This document shows, one piece after another, positions 54,393-64,000 of a stretch of DNA of 64,000 bases. How positions within the stretch are numbered: the first letter of the stretch is position 1; each line of letters begins with the position of its first letter. The notes beneath the pieces are model-generated. The model ran no database searches. It was not told where the DNA came from and was given only the letters and a program-made list of their open reading frames with translations. The DNA comes from Punica granatum (taxonomy: Eukaryota; Streptophyta; Magnoliopsida; Myrtales; Lythraceae): NCBI RefSeq assembly GCF_007655135.1, contig NC_045129.1, forward strand, positions 2,790,001 to 2,854,000, read 5' to 3'. A program made the position numbers and the translations under genes.

Positions 54393-57300
54393 ATGTTAAA
54401 AGTGGCCATTTCAGCCTTCTTAGCAATACTTGCCACCAGCCTCATCTCCTTCCCTTCCCTCCCCAAGAAACCATCCTTCTACCACTCCCTCTTCCTCTCC
54501 GACCGCGTCTCCGACAACTCCTCGGCCGCCCGCCACCTCCAAATCCTCACCTGCCGCCCCCACGTGGCAGGCACGCCTGCCAACGCGGAGGCAGCCTCCT
54601 ACGTTCTCTCCACCCTCACCGCCTCCACCGTTAAGTCCCATGTCACCTCCTACGACGTCCTCCTCACATACCCGATCTCCCGGTCACTCATCCTCACCTG
54701 CCCACCACCCGCAGACCCGCCCGAGACGATCTTCCCACTCCACCAGGATATTTATGAAAACGACCCCTATGCCGATGTCGCAGACCAGGTGCTCCCTACC
54801 TTCCACGGATACGCTAAGTCCGGGACCGTTGCAGGGCCTGTGGTGTATGCAAACTATGGGCGCGTCGAGGACTTTGAGATGCTCAAATCAAAGGGCATTG
54901 ACGTGAAGGGCAATATTGTGATTGCCCGGTATGGGAAGATATACCGGGGGGATATCGTGAGGAATGCGTACCAGGCTGGAGCCATCGGGGTGGTGATATT
55001 CACGGACAGGAAGGACTATGGAGGTGGTGGGCACCGGGCCAAGTGGTTCCCTGAGGATAAGTGGATGCCGCCGAGCGGAGTCCAGGTCGGGACGGTATAT
55101 GCCGGGGCAGGCGACCCGACCACTCCAGGGTGGGCCAGCACTGAAGGGTGTGAGAGGCTGAGTGAGGAGGAGGTGGAGAGGGGAGGGGACGTCCCTCTGA
55201 TCCCTTCACTGCCTGTTTCCTGGGCTGATGGAGAGACCATTATGAAGTCTCTTGGTGGTGACGTGGCAGATGATGATTGGCAAGGAATTGATGATGGGCC
55301 CCTCTATAGGGTTGGTCCAGGGCCCAGTGTTTTGAATCTTACTTACCATGTGAGTGCTTTAATTTGCTGTGATACTTTGTTGCTAAGAATAGAAGGAACT
55401 TGGGCTCATTTTTTAACATGATAATTCCCTGTGTGGTTTTGTGTCTTCTATAGCCTTTCATGGTTTTTTCCATTTCGGTCCTCAGGGAGAGCAGAAGATC
55501 GCAACTATCGAAAATGTTATTGGGGTGATAGAAGGAGCAGAAGAACCCGACCGGTGAGTTTGCTATTTTTGAAGCTATGGACTGAACTACAATGTTATGT
55601 TACATCCCATCGGTACTAGGAACCTAAACGTACTTCTAGTTTGGTAATTGGTATGTCTCTACTTTGAACTCCTGCTCCATAATAGAATAACCATTACGGG
55701 TCAAATGGAACTGTCTTTAGGTATATCCTGCTTGGAAATCATCGGGATGCTTGGACATTTGGGGCGGTTGATCCCGGCAGCGGCACTGCAGCTTTGCTAG
55801 AGGTAAAGATTATATCACCTGTGATACATTTCAAATGTCAAATTGTTTGCGCCGGTGAAACATGGACTTATTTTCTTCCTTCCTGACAAGGAGAATGAGC
55901 TGCAATTTGGAAGAAGTGGGAAAGGCCACTTGACTAACTCGTGTGAATAATTGCAGGTTGCTGAGAGGTTCGGGAAGCTACAGAAGAAGGGGTGGAAGCC
56001 CCGACGAACTATCATCTTCTGCAATTGGGATGCCGAGGAGTATGGCCTGGTCTCTCCCTCTCCCTCTGTCTCTACTTTGTGTTGTGTCTCGAAGTCGAAA
56101 GCGGAACCTGCACTTTTAAGGAGCTATCTTTAGTTACGTATAGATAGAGAAGATAAATTGGCAAAATAAGTGGAAATCACTAGAATAGAGGGCTATCGAG
56201 AATCAGAACTGAAACGCGTGCTCTGATGGATATTTGATTGTCCGAATTCCTTTACGGATACTCTAGGTAGGATCAACGGAATGGGTGGAAGACAACAGGG
56301 AGATGTTAGCTTTGAGAGCCATAGCTTACCTAAATGTCGACTCTGCGGTGTCTGGTGCGGGATTCCATGCAGCTTCAACTCCTCAGCTTGATCAGCTACT
56401 GATAGAAGCTGCTCAGCAGGTAGCCCTTACTAATCGGATAGCCACATTAATAGCTGCACTTGATTAGACTCGGTGTTTGATACTGTTATATTGTTGATAT
56501 TCTCAAAGGTCCAAGATCCAGATAATTCGTCACAGTCCATCTATGACTCCTGGGTTGGTGCCAGCAGTTCTCCATTGGTATGTGTACGAGATTTTCAGAT
56601 AAATCTTTTGATTCAATTTCTTTTCTGAAAGCGGCGATTGAAACTGGCTCTACAAGTCATGACTTCTCCATTTTGTTCGATTTTCGGTGCATGGAAAGGT
56701 GGAAAGGTTAGGAGGCGGGGGATCAGATTATGCTGCATTTGTTCAACATGTCGGTGTCCCTGCAGCTAACATTTTTATGGGAACAGGTATATTTTCCACT
56801 TTGTTGTCATAGACTCATGGCATCTACCCAGTCTGGTCCTGCAACAAAATGCAAAAGATCAGTTAACTGAGAACATTTCAAAAAACTGCATTCTGCATAT
56901 TACTGATTAACAGAAGTCAACCTCGAAAGCTGATATTAATTAGCCTCTTGTGAAATATTATAAACTCTTGTCTCGTTTCTAATGTTTCGAGTCTTTATTC
57001 TTGATGCATGGTTAGATGATCACTTGGGTCGGTGCAGGATATCCCGTGTATCATTCAATGTACGATGATTTTGTCTGGATGGAGAAATTTGGGGACCCGA
57101 TGTTCCGCAGACATGTTGCAGGTTCATGATCAACCTTCACATTTTACATTAACCAAGGAAGGGAAGAAAGACGATTGTTCACTAACTAGTTTCAGCGAGA
57201 ATGCTGAAATGTCTGACAAATTAAATTTCTTTTGTTTTTTTCCCCCAAATAGTGGCAAGCATCTGGGGGCTCATGGCTCTCCGTCTAGCGGACGAAGAAT

Positions 57301-58470
57301 TCTTGCCTTTTGATTACCTAAGCTATGCATCAGAGCTTCAGGTAAACGAATCTTTATATCAAGCTAAGAACTGGCAATAGTTTTTCCACCAGTCGAATAT
57401 CGAAAATAATGAAGAGAGTCCTTATGAATACAGAAAAGTGCAAAAGAGTTACAAGCACAGGTCTCAAGCAAGGAGGTGGACCTCGTTGCCTTGTTCAAGT
57501 CCATTCGGGACCTCCAAAAAGCTGCCGAAAATATTAATATCGAGAGGAAGGTAAAGACTTTGAAACTCTAGTTGACATTCAAAATTTCAGATAGTATTGG
57601 TAAAAACGTATTGGTCGCTTATATGCCATGGGAAGGTTACAATTTTGAAGATGCAATACTCATTAGTGAGCGTCTGGTATATGAAGATATTTACACTTCT
57701 TTTCACATATGGAAATATGAAATTCAGACTTACAAGTATCGTCAACCACTTAAAGGTTTCGGGGATGAAATTTTGCAGGTGATCGGAGAGAGCAGAGGAT
57801 GGCTGTTAAGGGCAAAGGAGTACAACATGAAAGTAAGGGAGCTCAATGACCGGTTAATGATGGCAGAGCGAGCTTTCACAGACCGAGACGGCCTTTCCAG
57901 TAGGTCTTGGTACAAACACCTGGTACAAATGCCAAACTCCGAACTTGACATCTAAGGTTTCGTTTATTAGCATTCGTGATTTTCTTTTAGGAAAACCTTG
58001 CTGCACTTCCATTTTCTTGGTCAGCAAAGCCTTTCTTGGCCAACACAAAATACGTTTGGTTTATAAGAAAACTCGATTATAATCTCAGATAAACGGCTTA
58101 CTGCGATTGAGAACCATTAGGAATGTAGTGGTTCGACCAGTCCTGGTCGACCCTGTAACTGGGTTTTATTGAGGAATGTTGCTGATCCGCCGTCTCTGGA
58201 TCTTATATTTGTTCACAAGAAAAAGCATGGTAAATCCCCAGAAAGAGCTGTTCTTGCGACGGTTTTGAACTGTATTTTGCCTTGTAGATTTACGGCCCTT
58301 CAAGACATGACGACTATGGATCAAAATCCTTCCCGGGAGTAGATGATGCGATTGAGGAGGCGAAGAAATTGAACACAGCTGAATCGTGGCGTTCAGTGCA
58401 GCACGAAGTTTGGAGGGTCTCAAGAGTTATCAGACATGCCTCCTTAGTTCTTTGTGGTCAACTCACCTGA
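54393..58470 (+). CDS. LAMP1: glutamate carboxypeptidase, LAMP1-type (M28 peptidase)
   Basis: Twelve exons: 54393-55349, 55486-55553, 55721-55802, 55957-56049, 56267-56419, 56509-56577, 56699-56786, 57038-57121, 57253-57341, 57434-57550, 57779-57922, 58288-58470, giving 708 aa. The ATG at 54393 is chosen; the upstream in-frame codon is TTG. The family is the plant relative of human glutamate carboxypeptidase II and of AMP1, a regulator of shoot development. Seen: an N-terminal signal anchor, a PA domain (about 130-290), the two-zinc catalytic site with His349 and Asp359 ([18 protein letters not shown]), Glu396 and Glu397 (NWDAEEYG), Asp425 (YLNVDSA) and His509 (PVYHSMYDD), then the dimerisation helices. 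Spacing of the metal ligands up to Asp425 matches the human enzyme. Intron 10 contains plastid DNA. The substrate is not known from sequence. Confidence 0.94.
57590..57730 (+). other. nuclear copy of plastid DNA (rpoB fragment) in LAMP1 intron 10
   Basis: The plus strand reads [20 protein letters not shown], then [15 protein letters not shown] and KYEIQT. This is the conserved core of the plastid RNA polymerase beta subunit, almost unchanged. About 141 bp are present, starting and ending in mid-gene, all within the 228-bp intron between exons 10 and 11. It is an insertion of plastid DNA (NUPT), not a functional gene. The reading frame is still open, so the transfer is probably not very old. 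One visible change is Trp where plastid rpoB usually has Arg before KYEIQT. Confidence 0.85.
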
Positions 58471-58888
58471 TTTGTTACTCGAAAAATCGATGAACATTCC
58501 TTCGCACTGCAAGACCTACATGAAGTGCAAATTGGGTCCTCATCATGGTAGTCTTCCGGGCAACGTATTATGGACCATGGGGTACGAAAATTCAGATATC
58601 GAAAGCTTCATTTTACAGATGAAGCAGGAGATGTAATTAAACTTTTGCTACAGAAAGGGGAATAATTTACAATCCTAAAGAACTAGCTATGCAACTGTCA
58701 TGGTTTTTACCGAGTCAATAGAATGACAAAAATATAGTGTAAAATCCCATGATTGCAACATCGAGTTAAACCCGTTGCAACGTGCGTATAAACTGTACAC
58801 ATAGACGTAGTATACATTGGATCTGTAGCACGACTGATTGGCACTACTTATGTACAACTTTATAAATTACTATATGTACATCTCGATA
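58471..58888. other. intergenic between convergent LAMP1 and VPS15 genes
   Basis: A short spacer with the two 3' UTRs and no other feature. Confidence 0.45.
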
Positions 58889-61800
58889 TTACTTCCAGAC
58901 CTTGACAGCTCCGTCTCTGCTGCTCGATATCAAGAGTCTCTGGTTCAACTTGACGGAAGCTAAAGAGAGTACGGAGTCCCGATGACAACCAGCAGAATCA
59001 CTGGCAGCTGCACCAAGTACCGTCTTCGCTGTGAGCTTAGTTGTCAAAGGTCGTCTCCTGGTTTCCTGTTCGAAGCCGGTAAACAAGAGTTTAATTCAGA
59101 GGATATGCCACTATTCACAGGGGCATGGTAAATCCCCCAGCACATAGAACGTGCAAGAGAATCCAACATTCAAGATCTAGATAGGTAAGTACCTGTACCA
59201 CTGGCACACCAGAATAAGATCTAGTTTCGTAAAAATCGTTTCCTGCTCCTTTCACGCTTGGACCAGATACGCAGTAATTACGTTCAGGACTGCAATTTTA
59301 CCAGGGTTGACTAATTAGCCATATAAAATCTGCCTTGCAAGAACCAAAAATGACCATACACTACCAATCAACACAAACCTTGTGTGGTCCCACCGACGAA
59401 TCTTCAAGTCAGTTCCCCCGGTCAACAAGTCTCCTCCTGGTAATGGAAGCAATGATCGAATACCAGGAAGCCTGGAAGGAGGTTCATTCAACTCGTCAAC
59501 TCTATACTTCGGGTTGACGTTTCGCCTCATATCAATTCTGGAGTTTGACTTATTTGGTGGTTTTGCTAAGGCCCAAGGAATTTCAGAAGCTTCAGTTTCA
59601 CCATCGTAGTTGGCCACCTTCAGAACCTGGAAATGGTTCCAAGAGTAGAATATGAATACAATAAGATATCATAATATATAGGATCTTGAGGTATGAGCCT
59701 ATAAGGTCAATCTGCTGCAATAAATGTGTCCGTTTCAAAGCGAGTCCAGCAGACAAATTAGGCAATATACACAATTTGGATCAAAATAGACAAAATAGCC
59801 TCCCATTATTTGCGTTGTATGGGCAACTCTCTCATTTTAATTTAGGACCAAGACTGCTCTCCTAAGATTCCTAAGTTTCTTCAATTAAGGTCCTCTCCAT
59901 GATGTTTTACTGAAGCAAACAAGCAAGTAATAAATTTTCTTTGTACCTGGTGGCAGCTCCCATTCTCTGCATTCCACAGCGAAATCTCGTTGCAGCCGGC
60001 TGCGACATAAACAAGCGGTCTTGTCGTGGTAGAGACAGAAGGAGAGTTTGGAGGAACAAAGAGACACATCTTTTCTATAGGGCAGACAACAGAAAACTGC
60101 CACGAGTTCACGGGTATAAGGAACCTCAGATCCCAGAGAGTAAGCACTCCTCTTGAGGACCCAGACACGAACCAGTTTCCGCAGGGCCCAGTCACCAGAG
60201 AAGACACGTAACCCTCTTCGGGAGTCGTCTTTAATGTCCAGGCATTAAGGTTACCCCTCACATCCAGGAGATGAATCCACCCATTCTGAGTGCTGTACAT
60301 AACTGTCGGACTAGGAGAGCTATCAGGTGAGTAGTTTAAGAGGGTTAAGATGGCACCTTCCTTGATATCCTTTTTCTTAATATCGGCAATTCCTGAATAC
60401 TTCTCAACCACGTTCCCAAGGCCTCTGGAGATGTAGTCAACTGAGAACATGTGCACCATTCCATCACACGCTCCAACCACAACTTGAGCAGACCCACGAA
60501 GCATCGTGGCACATAGAGCACGACTCCCTTCGAGGTGGTAAGTTAGCCTTGAACGGAAAGAGATGTCCTTCTCGAGCTTCCTCGAGTCCCAAACCTTGAC
60601 AGTGGAATCATCAGAGGCGCTGACAAAGAAGCTGTGATCACTTGATACTGCAATGTCATTCACAGCAGACCGGTGCTCCTGTAGGTGGGCAACTAACACT
60701 CCACGGGGTCGCCAGCCAGAATCAGGAACCGATGGCAATCTTGAGAAGGACACTCCCAGAAGATCAGGCGGTGCAGAAGCATCATCTACACTCACAGCAC
60801 TTCCTTTGACAGAAGCTGACAAGCCCAGCTCTTGGAACTTGCCAGTAACATAAGCGGTTGTTTGATCGTTCTCTCTGCCTTCAGGCTCGTGCACCACTCT
60901 GTAGAATTGTTTGGAGCCATTACTGATACTGAACGAGCCTGAGACAAGCTTCGGTGATGGAACTGTGCTTCCCAAAGTAAATGATTTGCTCACTGTGTCC
61001 ATCCAAGGCATGGATGATGAATCGAACCCCAAGGAATTATTCGCTTCCAATGAAGAAGCAGGTCCCCCAGAAGGATTTCCAGCTGCTCGCCTGTCCATGC
61101 TGAAGGAGTAGAGAGGGATTCCTTCCGATGGTTTATCGCATATGAAGCTGTTCATGCCATTCATATGTGCAGACATGATTCCGGAGAATTGTAATTTTTC
61201 TGAGCAGAGGTTTTCGGGTGGCGGAGTAGCCTTCCTCGTCAAACTTCCCATGGACCTCATAAAAACTTCACCTTCTTCGGATTCTGTTTGTCCAGAAGTG
61301 TTTTGTGAGCCAATAGGCTTCTGATTCTCAAAATCACTCAGCTTGCATGCCCAGCTCTTAATCGAGTTAGATGATCCCGCTGATCCTTTGGATTGTGTAG
61401 GCGAATTGTACCAGATTTTTCTCTGCCTCTCCAACATGTCTGAGCTCCTTGCACTCTCCAAGACCTTACAGAACACATCTTTTGAAACTGGAGGCTTCAG
61501 ACATGAGAGCAGGACCTTCTCGGAAGCTAAGGATGCAGGTTGTCTACGTAGGAAAGGTCGTATGAGTGGCGCAAGGAAAACAAAGGAGTCAACAGCACCT
61601 AAGCTCTCACTACTAGCTGAGATGAACATGACCACTGACCTTCTAACCCATTGACTGGGGTAACATAATAGAGGAAATGCCCTCTCTATCATTTCAAGCA
61701 GAATCCTCTTCCTCAGAAAACTGCTTCTGCAGAGAATAGTCAAACATTCAAGAGCATTGACCATCACAGCCTCAGTCAAATCACTCAGTGCCTGCTCGAT

Positions 61801-64000
61801 GTAAGGCAGGAGGTATTCCTCCACGCTCCTCTGTCCCACAAAGAAGCAGACGTATATGATCTGTCCATAGAATACAGCCCTTAGCTGCTCATCTCTATCA
61901 TTCAGAAAGGCTGGGAGAATGGGCAAGAGGAAATCATTGCTCTGTCTCTGCCCAAAGAAACAGCAGAGAGCAGCGATGTCCTGAAGAAGAGCCCGCCTGA
62001 TATTTGGGGTCTGCTTTGGGCCCATCACAAGTTCTTGCACAACCTCAGCAATGGACTTCCTCAGATGAGCGAGCTGTGAATCACTTGAAGCAGGTGGCAA
62101 TTTCTGTTGTAGATTCACTTCATCAAGAACCCCTTCCTGGCTCAAGCTGATGGAGCGGATCAAGAAACGGTAAGCAGTCACAGCCAATTTAGCAATATTG
62201 CTCGCATAACAGATTCTTACGCTCTCTTCTGGATCATCTGGAAGCATTGACAGCATTGGCAATATATATTCCGGAAAAATTTTAGCATCACTGGGAGGAA
62301 AATCTCGTACCAAAGGAAGAATGTCACAAAGAGTTTCTAAAGCAGCAGAACGAACAATTGCTGCTGCATCAGAAAGCATTGCAACAACATAAGGAAGCAC
62401 ACGCTGCAACCGATCTTCATCATCAATATAGAGCGAGCAGGACTTGAGCAGAACTAGGGCACCTCTTCTCAGATGAGAAAGCTTCACGTTTCGAATACAA
62501 GAACATAGAAGAGAGGCAATAAGCACCATGCCCTCACATCTTGTGGTAGTTTCAGGGGAATACACAAGAGGCAGGCTAAAGGTGTCAGATTGGGTATCAC
62601 ACTCAGACATCATGTTATTTAGATCTTCCACTGTGATTCTCTTCAGAAACCGGTGTCCGTTATCCCTAAAGACACTGAACATGTATTCAGTCGGACCACC
62701 AAGAGATTGCCCTGAAATCTTAAGATTATTTGGGATTGCGGAACTTTTCGTATCCCTTGAAATAGGCTTTGCAGCAGGGTCAATTTCCTTTCCATGGCTC
62801 ACAAGGGGATTGTTATTGTTAAAAACTCCAGAATGATCCTTTTCAGTTAACCGATTGCTCATCATATGCTTTAGCATCTCATTAAAAGCACTCTGGCACA
62901 TTGCCACCTATAACAGAAATAAATGGCAGTATCAAGATTCTAGAACAAAAAACTGTGGTCTGCGATAAATACTCATATTATAATATAAAGGGTTACCCTT
63001 GCATCAGGGGGAAGAGGATTGCAACAGCAATAGAAGTTATGCAGGAACGGGGAGAAGTAGGTTGGGAACACGACTCCAGCATATGTGTGCAGGTAGTTCT
63101 CAGCAGAAAGTCGAGACTCGGGCTCCAGTTGGATCATGTGGAGAATCATCCTGCGAATTCCACAATCTGGGATCTATGCAAACCAAGCAAACCATGTTAA
63201 TATAAGTGGAATAGCAGATTAAAGTGAGAGGGGGAGATGTGGTGAAAGAAACGAGAGAGAAAGACTACCTTTTCAAGATGCTGGCTAGGATCATACTGGC
63301 CCCTCCTATAAGCAAGAAGCTGCGAGAGCTCAAAAAGGGGTTGGCCTTCCAGGAATAGCTCTGCAATCACACACCTAGAACAAGAAAGTGCATGCTACCA
63401 TGAAATTCAACTCAACCAGCCTTAAAACAAATCAAATGCCCAAACAAAAGCTTACCCCACAGCAAAGATATCCATTGATGGCCTTAAAGGTGCATCCTGG
63501 GCTACTTGCATCTCCCCTCCATGCTCATAAAATCTCTGGAAATCAAAAAAGATATTAAATAATTAGAAAAATAGGGGGAAAAATCCTGGGAATACAAATG
63601 AGCAAAAATACAAACCTTCAACGAAAAAAGCTTTGCGATAAAAACTCATTGCCACGGTAAAGGAAATTAGCTCCACAAAGAAGCAGAAAGAAATGATAAA
63701 CTTGCAAACTCAAGACAACATATTACTGACCTCAGGAGCTAGATAACATAGCCTTCTGCCTCCAGTGTCAAAGAAAAATGAGAAATCCGAAGGGTCATCA
63801 TAGGGAATATACGTAGGCTTGAAGGATGCAAAATCAGCAAGGTAAAGCCAATTCCAGGAAGTGACCAGAACGTTCTCACACTTAATGTCACCTACATGAT
63901 TGAAAAAATTTGTAAGAAACTCAAATATCGCTCAAGATCTCCATTGAATATCGGAAAGTCAATTTGTTGAACCAACCATGGCAAATTCCTTTTTCATGGC
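58889..64000 (-). CDS. VPS15: VPS15, regulatory subunit of class III PI3-kinase (5' part beyond window)
   Basis: Nine exons in view: 64000-63977 (partial), 63891-63731, 63535-63456, 63374-63269, 63173-62997, 62907-59947, 59626-59379, 59289-59193, 59065-58889. The protein is a large scaffold pseudokinase-like subunit that partners VPS34 in making phosphatidylinositol 3-phosphate for autophagy and vacuolar sorting. Seen: the catalytic-loop segment HEKGICH joined to [15 protein letters not shown], the metal-binding loop LADFASF (DFA where ordinary kinases have DFG, usual for VPS15), and RRLCYLAPE. Long HEAT-repeat sequence fills much of the 2961-bp exon (about 62500-61500). WD40 repeats follow in its 3' part and in the last exons ([15 protein letters not shown]; final [12 protein letters not shown]). 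No lesion was found. The N-terminal lobe lies outside the window. Confidence 0.95.

Noticed and set aside
57572..57955. A 127-codon frame that fuses rpoB-like sequence to LAMP1-like sequence
   Set aside because: It runs through intron 10 into exon 11; the family sequence requires the junction 57550/57779, so the fusion is not expected to be a protein.

Overview
This is nuclear DNA from a flowering plant, most likely a eudicot. The evidence is GT-AG split genes with short exons, AT-rich intergenic DNA, plant-only families (CYP716 P450s, an IQD calmodulin-binding protein, a plant hexokinase and pectinesterase), remnants of plant LINEs, SINEs and a MITE, and a fragment of plastid rpoB in an intron. 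I cannot name the species from the sequence. All functions below are homology calls made by reading translated exons; splice sites were placed by hand and every intact model closes in frame.

Region 1 (1-23.7 kb) is a decaying tandem array. Four CYP716-type cytochrome P450 copies lie on the minus strand (6466-8106, 10970-12670, 13793-15551, 18752-20471), with two further relics at 1482-1585 and 5390-5672. Only the copy at 13793-15551 reads through, giving 491 aa in three exons. It has an unusual Gly where the oxygen-activation helix normally carries an acidic residue. The other copies carry stops, frameshifts and deletions. Between the P450 copies, on the opposite strand, lie relics of a cytochrome b5-like gene (8785-9735, 13195-13640, 21262-21412). 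Its intact version (CB5LP type, 117 aa) closes the array at 22068-23702. The simplest reading is that a divergent P450/cytochrome b5 pair was duplicated several times as a block and then mostly decayed. LINE remnants (1-691, 16421-17795) and SINE-like repeats are scattered through it.

Region 2 (24.5-64 kb) is a conserved housekeeping stretch: glucosylceramide synthase (minus, 14 exons, one GC-AG intron), TIM17 mitochondrial translocase (plus, single exon), hexokinase (minus, 9 exons), an unrecognised partial gene (minus, 40123-41356), an IQD protein (plus, 3 exons), a pectinesterase without a pro-domain (minus, 5 exons), a LAMP1-type glutamate carboxypeptidase (plus, 12 exons, plastid rpoB fragment in intron 10), and VPS15, the regulatory subunit of the class III PI3-kinase (minus, running off the right edge). 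From memory, the pairs hexokinase/glucosylceramide synthase, hexokinase/IQD and pectinesterase/LAMP1 are also near neighbours in Arabidopsis, so this half looks like an ancestral gene order. The array on the left is the dynamic part.

The genes of region 2 do not form a pathway. In region 1 the two families could work together: CYP716 enzymes oxidise triterpene scaffolds in the ER, and cytochrome b5 proteins can donate electrons to P450s. Whether this b5-like protein serves this P450 is inference.
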